From: JAPKEZ01 sp047638975
Lineage (GTDB): Bacteria > Planctomycetota > UBA1135
Direction: 5' to 3'
NCBI GenBank assembly: GCA_047638975.1
Contig: JBLINB010000023.1
Span: forward strand, 1 to 26,151
Length of the DNA: 26,151 bases
Shown here: piece after piece, positions 8,096 to 17,068 of the stretch
How the letters are laid out: the number at the start of each line of letters is the position of its first letter
Position numbering within the stretch: position 1 is the stretch's first letter
The notes under the pieces: model-generated
The model's database searches: none
Told to the model about the DNA's origin: nothing
Seen by the model: only the letters and a program-made list of their open reading frames with translations
Program-made: the position numbers and the translations under genes

Positions 8096-8899
8096 TTAGC
8101 CATAAGATTCAAAGCGAATGTCAAAGCTGCCGTCTTCACGGGCCGCTTTTTTAGTAACAAAGCCATCGGCCTCTACTGCTTCTTTAACACTATCCACGGT
8201 GCCGCCAAAGCCACAGATGTAAAAGCTAGTATTTTCGGGAGTAAACTTTTCACCTGCCGCGCGTTCGGCAGCCGACATGCCATCTTCGCCAGGTTGGATA
8301 ATAGTTTCAACGCGACCGCTGAGTCCGTCCCATCCAGCATTTGCTTCTTCGTCAGGACGGCTAACAGATGCTAAGTATTTGAAATCGAAATTTGTATCTT
8401 CTTCGAGCTTTAGCAATTCGTCACGGTACCCGAGTTCATTGATGTAACTAACGCCGTGACACAAAACGATTTGGCGGTCACTTTGCTGCGCGTGCAAACT
8501 TGCAGCTGCTGACATAAACGGGGCAACCCCTGTTCCGCCGCCAATGAGTACAATGCGTCGCTTATCAGGCGTTCCGTCAGGGAATGCGTCGGCAATAGAG
8601 AAGGCACCTTTAGGATCTTTGTATTCGACTTCATCGCCAACTTCTAACTCCCATAGCATGGTAGTGAACTTACCAAGCACGGGCCACTTAGCCCAGCGTA
8701 TGTATAGTTCTAGAAACTCTTTTTGCTCTGGATTGCTAGAAATAGAGTAGGGGCGCCATAAAAATTTGTCTTCCTTTTCTGGGTGCGGTAAGCCGATAGT
8801 AGAAAATTGTCCCGGCTTGAAGTCTGGAACCGGCACGTCGAAACGGAAAATCGCCAAAGAATCGGTTAGATTCTCGCGGTAAATTATTTTAGCTTTCAT
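8096..8899 (-). CDS. fpr: Ferredoxin-NADP+ reductase
   Basis: The 267-aa cytoplasmic flavoprotein exchanges electrons between NADP(H) and ferredoxin or flavodoxin. The FAD-binding RPYS motif is at residues 49-52, in FLWRPYSISSNP. The pyridine-nucleotide motif GGGTGVAPFMSA is near residue 122, and FYICGFGGTVDSVKEAV near residue 225 is the distal nucleotide-binding block. Length and order match bacterial subclass Fpr. The start is ATG 8899 and no Shine-Dalgarno sequence is visible. The end of a small upstream ORF overlaps it by 11 bp, so translation could be coupled. The Rrf2 Fe-S regulator gene follows, linking this gene to redox control. Confidence 0.92.
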   Translation of the reverse strand: MKAKIIYRENLTDSLAIFRFDVPVPDFKPGQFSTIGLPHPEKEDKFLWRPYSISSNPEQKEFLELYIRWAKWPVLGKFTTMLWELEVGDEVEYKDPKGAFSIADAFPDGTPDKRRIVLIGGGTGVAPFMSAAASLHAQQSDRQIVLCHGVSYINELGYRDELLKLEEDTNFDFKYLASVSRPDEEANAGWDGLSGRVETIIQPGEDGMSAAERAAGEKFTPENTSFYICGFGGTVDSVKEAVEADGFVTKKAAREDGSFDIRFESYG

Positions 8900-9056
8900 G
8901 TTTTAGAGTGTAGATGAGATCGGCAAATGCTGCCTCGTCTTCTAGTGGCTGTTTATCGGTGAACGATGCAGTAAGAAATTCTAAGCGCACGCGCTCTGCT
9001 ATTAAACCATCATGCGACAAATTATCTGATGGTGGAGTATAGCTGCCACGTGCCAT
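8889..9056 (-). CDS. Hypothetical 55-aa small protein upstream of fpr
   Basis: ATG 9056 opens a frame of 55 codons to TAA (8889-8891). The product begins MARGSYTPPSDNLSHDGLI, is acidic and soluble-looking, and has no cysteines or membrane segment. Its stop lies 11 bp inside fpr, a typical coupling arrangement. It fills most of the otherwise empty stretch 8900-9206. I do not recognise it, and no ribosome site is visible. It may be a real small partner protein or a leader ORF. Confidence 0.45.
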   Translation of the reverse strand: MARGSYTPPSDNLSHDGLIAERVRLEFLTASFTDKQPLEDEAAFADLIYTLKHES

Positions 9057-9173
9057 CTAGCCGTGAATTCGAGTTGGTAGATTTGCGCCTAAAGTTTTAT
9101 GGCGTAGGGCATTCAGCTATTCGATTAGCGAGACGATACCCTATTAGCGCTAGGAAAAGCAAGTCTCCCCTAG

Positions 9174-9206
9174 CAATTAAAGACTACTTCGTAGACAATT
9201 AAAGAC
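9174..9206 (+). repeat. Direct repeat, two 11-bp copies, before the ASPIC/UnbV gene
   Basis: CAATTAAAGAC occurs at 9174-9184 and again at 9196-9206, immediately before the ATG at 9207. The 22-bp period equals two helical turns, a geometry used by tandem-binding response regulators. GACAAT (9194-9199) could also serve as a -10 box 7 nt before the start. An 8-bp palindrome, TAGCGCTA, lies further upstream near 9145-9152. Confidence 0.45.
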
Positions 9207-12200
9207 ATGAGTAATCAGCTCCGGACCTACACCTCAATTTCGTTGGCTATATTAGCGGCGTCTATCTTTGCAACATGCAACCAAAAGCCTCAGCGTAAGG
9301 TTCCGATTACGCCGATGGAAATCCAAACCGAGCGCATGACTCGCTCTGAAGCGCTGAATATTGCGTGGGGCAAGACCGACTATCTCGGTGAATTAGCCGA
9401 GGCATTGCAGGGTAAGAAATTCCCAGACAACAGCTGTGCAAAATACTTTGCTGAAACATTTGAGTTTAGCGGCATCATCGAAGAGTTTCCTGAATACGAT
9501 GCCGTAATGAACGGCGGCACAGCGGGTAAACGCCACTGGGAACTAGATGATAAAGTGACTACTTATTACACTGGCACCGACGAGCTGCCGGCGGGCATGA
9601 AAGACTGGTCCGAGTTCGATCTATTTGGTAGTTTGTTCGAAGAAGTAGATTATTTTAAGTTCGCTAAATTCAAAGTACATCTTCCGGTACCACGTTGGGT
9701 TGATCCAGAAACAATGACGCAGTGGCAAGTTGGTTTTAAATTTACGGCGAAAGCTAAGATGAAAAATGGGCGCCTGGCTGAAATTAAAGGCTGGCAAGAT
9801 GTGATATGGGAACACGACATGTCTACCCGTGATGAAATAGATCCAGAAAATCAAGTTTGGAAAATAGTTTCATGGAAGGTAAATTCCTTGGCAACAATCG
9901 AAACAGATGATTGGTTATTCGAAGAAGTGCTTGATCGTGTGATCACCGATGTGGACGATTTAGAATTAGCCCGTCAGTCTATTCACGAAGAGCAAGTGCG
10001 AGAATTTCTTAAATCTCGCAAGGTAGATAAAGCCTTTGAAAAGCCATACCCGCAATGGCAAGTTGCAGCTGGTGAGCGTCATCCAACAGTGGCGATCGTC
10101 GACTTAGACGACGATGGTTTTGATGATTTTTATGTGCAAGAACGTCATGGCCGCAATCTATTCTTTCATAATAACGGTAATGGTACGTTCAAAGAAATAG
10201 GCCGCGAACTTGGTTTAGACTTCGATGGTCAAACATCTTCAGCGGTGTTCTCAGATTTTGACAACGACGGCGATAAAGATGTCTTCATTGGCGGATCATT
10301 GCGTCGCTGCATCATCATGGAAAACGTAGATGGCCGCTTTGTAAATCGTTCAGGTGATTGGATCTCTGAGAGTAACTTGCCGTTCAATACAGGCGGTGCA
10401 ACAGTTGTCGATTTTGACGGCGATGGTTTGAATGACATTTACATTTCAACCTATGCGGCATACTTTGCTGTGCGCGCGATTAAAGCATTGCAAGGTGATG
10501 CTGCCGTTCGCGCAGTCGGCGAAGGTAGCGAAAAAATTATGACAACTACCGACTACGCAGTGAATGAGCTTAAAGCATTCATGCGCGAACAAGACTTCAA
10601 TAAATTGATGCCTTTATACATAGAGGCCGCTGAGGGCTCTACGTTGTACCGTAGCCGTCCAGGGCCGCCGAACTTGTTATTGCGCAATACTGGTGATGGC
10701 CATTTCGAAGAGCATGTTTTAGCAGATGACTTAAGGATTTTTCACAACACGTTTCAGACTACATGGAGTGACATTGATAACGATGGCGATCTTGATTTTT
10801 ACTCTGCCAATGACTTTGCCCCTAACTATCTGATCCGTAACGATGGCGGCGGCAAATTTACAGACATCACCGCTGAGGCAAACGTCGCCGACGTCGGATT
10901 TGGTATGGGTGTCGCATTCGGTGATTACGATAATGATGGCTTGCAAGATTTATACGTAACTAACATGTTCTCGAAGGCTGCGCGTCGCGTGACGTCATTC
11001 TTTACACCAGGCCGTGTTAACTACGATGCCGAACTCCTAAAAGGCGAAGGCATTGACCCACTGTTCGAGCAACTCGGGCGCGGTAATTCAATGTTCCATA
11101 ACGATGGCAACGGCGAATGGCAAAAAGTATCCGCAGACGGACAAGCTATGCACTCTACCGAATTTGGTGGTTGGGGATGGGGCGCACAATTCGCCGACTT
11201 TAACAACGATGGTTTCCTTGACCTTTATGGTCCTGCTGGATACTACACGGCGCCGAAAGATCAAAAACGTAATGTTGATTTGTGAAGTAGCTTTTGGCGC
11301 TCCGTGGTTCGCGGAGACAAAGGTGCAAACATTAAAGAAGGCAAAGACGTTGGCGTAGTGATTGACCCAGGAGAAATTGGTTCAGGGGCGTCATTCTCTG
11401 GTGGCGAGCCAAACCACCTTTGGTTAAACATTGAGGGTAAAGAATTTTCTACACAGTCTGGTATTTCCGGAGCAGATCATGAGGGAGACGGGCGTGCGAT
11501 TGCACTATTTGATTATGACCGCGATGGCTATCAAGACTTTGTCCTCGTTAGCGGCAACCGTCCTTATGTACAGTTGTACCGTAATAAGATTGGCGACTTG
11601 ATGCCAGCCGAAACGACTTACCAACCTGTTTACATTCGTTTTGAAGGTGGTAATAAATCGGCCTCCGCTTCTGATAAATGGGGTGCGCGCGACGGCATTG
11701 GTGCCAAGGTAATACTTCAGTCAGGTGATTTGAATATCATCCGTGAGCTACGTTGTGGCGAAGGCTTGGCAGCACAGAATTCGCGTACTATGCCTATTGG
11801 TATTGGTGCGAACAAATCGGCTAGCTTTACGATACAGTGGCCAAAAGGGTCGACTACTGTTATTGCGCAAGCTCTACCGGGGCAAGTGATTACGGTTTAT
11901 GAAAACCCTGCAGATTCGCCAGATGGCAGCGGTTACAGCGTGGGGGCTATGGCAAAAGTTGCAAAAGGGGCCTCGCAAGAAAGTTTAACAGCAAAAAATA
12001 ACGCAGGTGCTGAAACAAGCAAACTGCTGCTGGACATGAGCGCTCCTTACAGCAAGGCTAAGTACCGTCTGTTTACAACTTGGTTTACTACTTGCATGGC
12101 GTGTAAGGCAGCTGCTCCTAAGCTCGATGCGATCAGCAAACACTTCGATGATGCTGAATTGCAAGTGCTCGGTTTTAACAATGACTCGAGCGATGACAAG

Positions 12201-12482
12201 GAGGACATGGAAAAATACATGAAAACCTACAATCCATCTTACGTAACAATGATCGAGCGTAGCGATGATGACATTGATGCGTTTAAAGAAGAGCAAGACC
12301 GATTGACGGAGGCGTACGAACGAAAGGGAAGACTCGAGCTAGCTTCAATCCTGACTCCGTCTGTAATGCTCATCGACGATAAAGGAAACGTGGTATTCAC
12401 GGATGTCGGAGTTCCGACTTATTCTAAGATTAAGCAGATTATCTTAGAGTGGGAAGGACGCTCAGATTTTAACCAAGAATAG
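9207..12482 (+). CDS. Candidate selenoprotein: exported FG-GAP/ASPIC-UnbV protein with C-terminal thioredoxin fold
   Basis: The frame from ATG 9207 runs 692 codons to TGA (11283-11285), then continues in the same frame for 398 codons to TAG. Read through, it gives 1091 aa with the TGA at residue 693. The N-terminus has a hydrophobic export segment with a cysteine near residue 24 (possible lipoprotein, weak lipobox). FG-GAP/VCBS calcium-binding-type repeats (DxDxDG motifs such as VDFDGDGLND and DIDNDGDLDF) run from about residue 290 to 690 and resume after the TGA (FDYDRDGYQDF). The ASPIC/UnbV domain is at about 828-900. A thioredoxin-like domain with CMAC (963-966) ends the protein. The FG-GAP region thus spans the TGA, which argues for one protein. 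A nonsense mutation or sequence error is the alternative. Function is unknown; CRTAC1-type proteins are extracellular. Confidence 0.8.
11283..11322 (+). promoter_or_regulatory. In-frame TGA with SECIS-like hairpin
   Basis: TGA at 11283-11285 is followed, after 14 nt, by the hairpin CTCCG / TGGTTCG / CGGAG (11300-11316). The loop can close further (T-G, G-C) to GTT. A lower stem, CTTT (11291-11294) with AAAG (11319-11322), is possible across an internal loop. The distance from TGA to the apical loop is 19 nt, and the loop carries GG then U. Both resemble the bacterial SECIS of formate dehydrogenase mRNA. The hairpin lies inside coding sequence, as bacterial SECIS elements do. Confidence 0.6.
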
Positions 12483-12510
12483 CGCCGTTTTGTGCTTCTA
12501 GAACCGATAT

Positions 12511-12534
12511 CCTATATTTAGGAGCATAGGCTCC
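12511..12534 (+). promoter_or_regulatory. Two mutually exclusive small hairpins upstream of fabH
   Basis: CCTAT (12511-12515) can pair with ATAGG (12526-12530), or GGAGC (12521-12525) with GCTCC (12530-12534), but not both at once. A run of T (12544-12549) lies 9 nt after the second hairpin, too far for a standard terminator. TACTTT (12541-12546) could be the fabH -10 box, 8 nt before ATG 12555. The regulatory meaning is uncertain. Confidence 0.25.
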
Positions 12535-12554
12535 GCCAATTACTTTTTTAAGTC

Positions 12555-13547
12555 ATGAAACAACTAATTCCCGCCGGCATCGCTGGCATTGGGCACTGGG
12601 TGCCAGAGCAGGTAATCACCAACGAGTGGTTCACCAAATACCTAGACACGTCCGACGAATGGATAACCAAGCGTACCGGTATTTCCGAGCGCCGTTGGCT
12701 AGCCGATGGCGAGCGTCCTACAGACATGTTTAAGGGAGCCTCCGAGATGGCGCTTAAAGACGCTGGTCTTGACCCCAATGATATTGACATGATTGTGGTG
12801 GGTTCTGTTTCCGGCGACTACACCGCGCCGTCTGCAGCTTGTGTCTTACAAGATCGGCTCGGGATAACCAACGACTGCGGTGCATTTGATGTTGCTGCCG
12901 CATGCTCGGGCTTTATGTACGCGTTGGCGGTTGGCACGCAGTTCGTCGAAACGGGCAAGTATAAGAATGTATTAGTTGTTGGCGGCGATGCCATGTCGCG
13001 CATGATTGATAAAGAAGATCGCTCTACTGCAGTGCTGTTTGGCGATGCGTCGGGTGCAGTGATCTTGCAACCGCACTCGGTTTGTAAGCGTGGGCTAGTC
13101 GAAGATATAACCATTGGCGCACAGGGCGCTGGCGCTCAATACATTATTCGTAAACGTGGCGGTGGTGCCGACCCGATCTCGCACGAGATTCTTGACGAGA
13201 AGTCACACTTCATCTCGATGGAAGGGCGTCCGGTATATCGTTTTGCGGCATCGAAAATGATTTGGTTACTTGACTGGGCGATGCATGGTCAAGAACCAGA
13301 AAAGCTCGGGTGGATGATACCGCATCAAATGAATCGCCGAATTCTCGAACAGGCTACCGCGCATTTGGGTGTACCACCACATAAGGTTTTACATAACATC
13401 GCTAAGTACGGCAACACTTCCTCTGCCTCGGTACCGTTGTTGATGTCCGAAGGTTACTACCAAGGGTTGTTTGAAAAAGACAAGTACTTAGTTCTCGGCG
13501 CATTCGGCGCAGGACTTACATGGTCTGGCGCGCGCATTTTATGGTAA
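12555..13547 (+). CDS. fabH: 3-oxoacyl-ACP synthase III (KAS III)
   Basis: The 330-aa thiolase-fold enzyme condenses an acyl-CoA with malonyl-ACP to start fatty-acid synthesis. The catalytic triad is visible: C117 in AAACSGF, H257 in IPHQMNRR and N287 in KYGNTSSASVP. WITKRTGISERRW near residue 36 is the conserved N-terminal block. It is not next to other fab genes. Instead the last codons overlap a membrane glycosyltransferase gene, so it could be a second KAS III with a specialised starter rather than the housekeeping enzyme. ATG 12555 has no Shine-Dalgarno sequence. Confidence 0.9.
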   Translation: MKQLIPAGIAGIGHWVPEQVITNEWFTKYLDTSDEWITKRTGISERRWLADGERPTDMFKGASEMALKDAGLDPNDIDMIVVGSVSGDYTAPSAACVLQDRLGITNDCGAFDVAAACSGFMYALAVGTQFVETGKYKNVLVVGGDAMSRMIDKEDRSTAVLFGDASGAVILQPHSVCKRGLVEDITIGAQGAGAQYIIRKRGGGADPISHEILDEKSHFISMEGRPVYRFAASKMIWLLDWAMHGQEPEKLGWMIPHQMNRRILEQATAHLGVPPHKVLHNIAKYGNTSSASVPLLMSEGYYQGLFEKDKYLVLGAFGAGLTWSGARILW

Positions 13548-14893
13548 ACAAAAAGATGGCATGGTCTTTGATCGGACTATGTCTTAGCTGGCGGTTGCTT
13601 CGCTGGTGCCTGGATTTTCCGGTATGGGGTGACGAGGCGATGTTGGCCATTAATTTTTTTGACGCCAGTTATACCGACTTATTTAGTCCGCTTGAATATG
13701 GTCAAATTGGTCCATTAGGGTGGTTGTGGCTAGAAAAACTGATGTTTGATATTGGCAGGGGCAACATGCTTTTGCTGCGATTGCCAGGATTTATTGCAGG
13801 TGTTTGCGGAGTGCTACTGTTCTGGAAAGTCGCCAAGAAAATAGTTGATGAGCGCGCAGCTTTATTTGCGCTTGCGCTATTCTGCGCTTCATATTATCCG
13901 ATGCGTTACAGCATAGAGGTAAAGCCATATGCCTTTGATTTACTCATAGCATTGATGCTGATTAATGCTACTTTAGATCACGCACCTAAAAAGTTTTTCA
14001 TCATTGCCGCCGGCGGAATTTTCTTCAGTCTGCCAAGCATGTTCACCGCCGCCGCCTGCGGTTTATATTTGTTTTACAAATTAGCTTCACAGCGTAAACT
14101 ACTTTTTCTCGGAGGCGTGCTGCTGATCAGCGCATACGCATGGATGGCAACTAGCTTTGCTGCTCCGCATGCCACCGCTGCTTCATGGCTGCGCGAAATG
14201 GAGATGTGGGTGACTGCATTCCCACCGCTGCAGGAATGGTGGACATTACCGTATTGGCTTATCGAGCGCCATGCCGGCTACATGTCTGCTTACCCAAGCG
14301 GCGGACGCGACTTTGGCTCCCTCGCCACATTGATATTGCAGCTCATCGGAGTTGCCGTCCTTTGGCGACAAGGACGTAAACAACAACTGCTGATTCTGTG
14401 GGGCGGCTTACCTTTCCTGTTTATAGCAGCCGCGATGCAAGCGTATCCATACGGAGGAAGCGTCCGAGTCGCTATCTTCTTGGCCCCAGCTATCTGCATT
14501 TGCGCCGGAGCTGGTCTGCAACGGCTTTTGCAACACCGCCATGCGCTGCCAGTATTCGCCAGCATGATGGCCATATTTATAGTGAGTGGCATGGTCGCCG
14601 ACATTAAGCAACCGTACAAAACAGAGAGCGATTTGCAAGTCGAGCAGTTTGTAGAACAGCTTGTTGCTGATAAAGATCGCACTGCAGTCATTGTTGGTCA
14701 TTTGCCAACAGACACTAGCGAAAAAATGGACTTACGTAATTACGGCGGAGGTTTAGCTCGTTTGCGTTATTTACTGCGCCGAGATTTTGGCAGCGATGCT
14801 AGCTGGAGCAACAACAGCTCACCAGCAATAACGGATTCTGCGGTGATACATATCGAATATCACAGCCACGATGGCGTCCCTACGTTTCGCTAG
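13541..14893 (+). CDS. GT-C-type integral membrane glycosyltransferase (GT39/ArnT-like)
   Basis: The protein is 450 aa from ATG 13541, which overlaps the fabH stop by 7 bp (ATGGTAA). An earlier ATG at 13520 would add seven residues and lie deeper inside fabH. About ten to twelve hydrophobic segments are visible. VWGDEAMLA in the first extracytoplasmic loop holds the acidic D-E pair characteristic of GT-C enzymes, and RYSIEVKPYAFDLLIALML resembles the family's third-helix region. Such enzymes transfer sugars from polyprenyl-phosphate carriers to lipid or protein at the periplasmic face. The acceptor is unknown. It overlaps the convergent rep gene by 14 bp. Confidence 0.78.
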   Translation: MVNKKMAWSLIGLCLSWRLLRWCLDFPVWGDEAMLAINFFDASYTDLFSPLEYGQIGPLGWLWLEKLMFDIGRGNMLLLRLPGFIAGVCGVLLFWKVAKKIVDERAALFALALFCASYYPMRYSIEVKPYAFDLLIALMLINATLDHAPKKFFIIAAGGIFFSLPSMFTAAACGLYLFYKLASQRKLLFLGGVLLISAYAWMATSFAAPHATAASWLREMEMWVTAFPPLQEWWTLPYWLIERHAGYMSAYPSGGRDFGSLATLILQLIGVAVLWRQGRKQQLLILWGGLPFLFIAAAMQAYPYGGSVRVAIFLAPAICICAGAGLQRLLQHRHALPVFASMMAIFIVSGMVADIKQPYKTESDLQVEQFVEQLVADKDRTAVIVGHLPTDTSEKMDLRNYGGGLARLRYLLRRDFGSDASWSNNSSPAITDSAVIHIEYHSHDGVPTFR

Positions 14894-16838
14894 CAGGCAC
14901 CCAATCATCGGGCGGAATCTTGCCTTTCATCTCAAACAGAAAGCGTGATGGATGGCAGGCCTGTAGTTTTCCGAATTTAGCGCGCGCAGTGCAAAAGGTC
15001 ATTAACAGTAAACGTTGGGCACGAGTCACCCCCACATACATCAGGCGGCGCTCTTCTTCGATGGTACCTTCAATCGCCGAACGCTTGTGCGGCAGGATGC
15101 CTTCTTCGAGGCCGACTAAATAGACATTACGAAATTCGAGACCTTTGGCAGCGTGTAGCGTCATCAACGTGACGGCATCGGAATTGTCGTCTTTATCTTT
15201 GTCGCTTTCGTCGAGCATTAACTCTTGCAAAAAACCATTGAGATCAGATGTTTTGTTTTTGCGCTGATAGTTTTCAGAGAAGTTTAAAATCTCGTCTACT
15301 CCGGCCCAGCGTACTTGCTGCGTCTCAAGGTCGGGATAGCAGCGCACAACTTCTTCGTGATACTCGGTGTCGCTAATAAGCTTACGCAGCGTGCTAACTA
15401 GATCTTCATTAGCCTGAACGCTAATATAGGCGGCGCGCAATGCTTCACTTAATTTAGTGAAGCCCTTCGCCGCAGCAGGTGGCAGCTCTTTATCGGCGTG
15501 CATTTGCTTGAATATTTTATAAGCACCTTCACCTTGTTCGGTGGCCTTTGCTAATACTTTGTCAATAGTGCCTTTGCCGATGCCACGCGGCGGCGTATTG
15601 ACAATACGCAAAAACGAAGTTTCGTCGGCAGGGTTGTCTATCACCCTTAGATAGGACAAGATGTCGCGCACTTCTTTGCGGTCGAAAAAACTTTGGCCGC
15701 CAACCAACTTGTACGGGATATTAGCCGAGCGTAATTCAGCTTCGAAGGCGCGCGGTTGCTGCGCAGTGCGGCACAGAATTGCGAAGTCACGGTAGTGTGC
15801 TTCTTCACGCTGAATTTGATAACGGATGTCGCCACAAATATGACTTGCCTCGTGATTCTCATCTTCAACCCTTAATATCGCAACGGATTCTCCGGGACCG
15901 AAATTGGAGCGCAGCTCTTTTTCGTGGCGCGTACTGTTATTTTTTATCACCATATTCGCGGCATCGACAATCTCTTGCGTAGAGCGATAGTTAATGCCAA
16001 GATAAACTTTGTCGGCTCCGGGGAAATCTTTTTCGAAGCCCAATATTTTCTGGATGTCGGCACCACGCCATCCGTAAATCGATTGATCGTCGTCGCCTAC
16101 CACACATATGTTGCGATGGTTCTTAACAATGGCACGAATGATTTCGTATTGCGGAGTATTGGTGTCTTGATACTCGTCGATCATTACATACTTGAATTGC
16201 TGTTCAAGTTGCTGACGGACATCTTCGTTGTCTTTTAATAATTTATGCGCAAAAAGTAAAAAGTCATCAAAGTCGAGTACCCGCGAACGCCTTAAATATT
16301 CTTGGTACTTCTCGTAACAGCGCGCGATCATGATGTCGTAGTCATCCTCGGCTTGCTCATATGCGTCTTCCGGCAGCATCAACGAGTTTTTGAACAACGA
16401 AATACGCGATAGCGCTGCACGCGGATTTACCGAGGTTTCTGCAATACGCAATTCGCGTAACTGCGCTTTAATCGCATTTATTTGGTCGGACGAATCGCAA
16501 ATCCCGAAAGTTTTAGGTAGATCAAGCTTCTGGTGATGCTCGCGTATTAAGCGAATGCAAAAACTATGAAATGTGCTACAGCTAACCTGTTTTGACTTAC
16601 TACCGCATAACTTAGAAAGACGCTCGCGCATTTCACGGGCAGCCTTGTTGGTAAAGGTGACGAGTAAGATATTCTCTGGCGCCACACCCTCATTCATTAG
16701 GTGCACGGTGCGGATGGTAATGACTCGCGTTTTACCGGTGCCAGCGCCTGCCAAAACCAACAACGGACCTTCAGTGCTAACCACCGCATGGTGCTGCTCC
16801 TTGTTTAGGCCTTTTAGAAGTTGGGACTGGTTTTCCAC
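14880..16838 (-). CDS. rep: ATP-dependent DNA helicase Rep (UvrD/PcrA superfamily 1A)
   Basis: The 652-aa helicase unwinds DNA 3' to 5' and helps replication forks pass protein blocks. LNKEQHHAVV is the Q motif. GAGTGKT (31-37) is Walker A, VMIDEYQDTN is Walker B, GDDDQSIYGWRGA is motif III, and VTLMTLHAAKGLEF and EEERRLMYVGVTRA are motifs V and VI. Length fits Rep (E. coli about 673 aa) better than UvrD (about 720), and it lacks the longer UvrD tail. The start is GTG 16838, with TAAACT 8 nt upstream and no Shine-Dalgarno sequence. The gene stands alone, converging with the glycosyltransferase gene. Confidence 0.93.
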   Translation of the reverse strand: MENQSQLLKGLNKEQHHAVVSTEGPLLVLAGAGTGKTRVITIRTVHLMNEGVAPENILLVTFTNKAAREMRERLSKLCGSKSKQVSCSTFHSFCIRLIREHHQKLDLPKTFGICDSSDQINAIKAQLRELRIAETSVNPRAALSRISLFKNSLMLPEDAYEQAEDDYDIMIARCYEKYQEYLRRSRVLDFDDFLLFAHKLLKDNEDVRQQLEQQFKYVMIDEYQDTNTPQYEIIRAIVKNHRNICVVGDDDQSIYGWRGADIQKILGFEKDFPGADKVYLGINYRSTQEIVDAANMVIKNNSTRHEKELRSNFGPGESVAILRVEDENHEASHICGDIRYQIQREEAHYRDFAILCRTAQQPRAFEAELRSANIPYKLVGGQSFFDRKEVRDILSYLRVIDNPADETSFLRIVNTPPRGIGKGTIDKVLAKATEQGEGAYKIFKQMHADKELPPAAAKGFTKLSEALRAAYISVQANEDLVSTLRKLISDTEYHEEVVRCYPDLETQQVRWAGVDEILNFSENYQRKNKTSDLNGFLQELMLDESDKDKDDNSDAVTLMTLHAAKGLEFRNVYLVGLEEGILPHKRSAIEGTIEEERRLMYVGVTRAQRLLLMTFCTARAKFGKLQACHPSRFLFEMKGKIPPDDWVPASET

Positions 16839-16846
16839 TGTCGGGA

Positions 16847-16874
16847 AGTTTAACTTGCGGTGCGGTAAAGTTAA
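16847..16874 (-). promoter_or_regulatory. Candidate rep promoter
   Basis: Read on the minus strand, TTAACT (16874-16869) and TAAACT (16852-16847) are separated by 16 bp. The -10 box ends 8 nt before the GTG start at 16838, so the message would be leaderless or nearly so. Confidence 0.4.
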
Positions 16875-16883
16875 GCTAGTTTA

Positions 16884-16896
16884 TTAGGTAACCTAA
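16884..16896. promoter_or_regulatory. Palindrome between rep and a divergent small ORF
   Basis: TTAGGT-A-ACCTAA is a perfect 6+1+6 inverted repeat, followed by another partial half site (CCTAAC, 16900-16905). It sits just upstream of the rep -35 box and overlaps the region before ATG 16907, an operator-like position for either divergent transcript. Confidence 0.35.
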
Positions 16897-16906
16897 AAAC
16901 CTAACA

Positions 16907-17068
16907 ATGCTTTCAGAGCTGCTTCACATCGAACAGGATTACTCGGTCGCAGAAGTTACTGGTTACGGAAAATTGGCGATGCTCCGCCAGTTAGAGAGCC
17001 GTAGGGCGGGTGCAGAGGGTGACCAGGGGCACCAGTTTGCCGCTGGAAATAGCCAAGAGCTAACTTAA
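16907..17068 (+). CDS. Hypothetical 53-aa small protein
   Basis: ATG 16907 opens 53 codons to TAA (17066-17068). The product (start MLSELLHIEQDYSVAEV, later MLRQLESRRAGAEG) is soluble and charged, with no recognised motif. TAAAAA lies 7 nt upstream as a weak -10 and there is no Shine-Dalgarno sequence. It could be real or chance. It is the only frame of note in the 422-bp stretch 16839-17260. Confidence 0.35.
   Translation: MLSELLHIEQDYSVAEVTGYGKLAMLRQLESRRAGAEGDQGHQFAAGNSQELT

Noticed and set aside
11304..12482. The second half of the ASPIC/UnbV protein as a separate gene starting at GTG 11304
   Set aside because: The GTG lies in the middle of the hairpin stem, has no ribosome site, and cuts an FG-GAP/ASPIC region that continues in frame from the first half.
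12521..12550. Intrinsic terminator after the ASPIC/UnbV gene
   Set aside because: The T run is 9 nt from a 5-bp stem, too far for normal termination.
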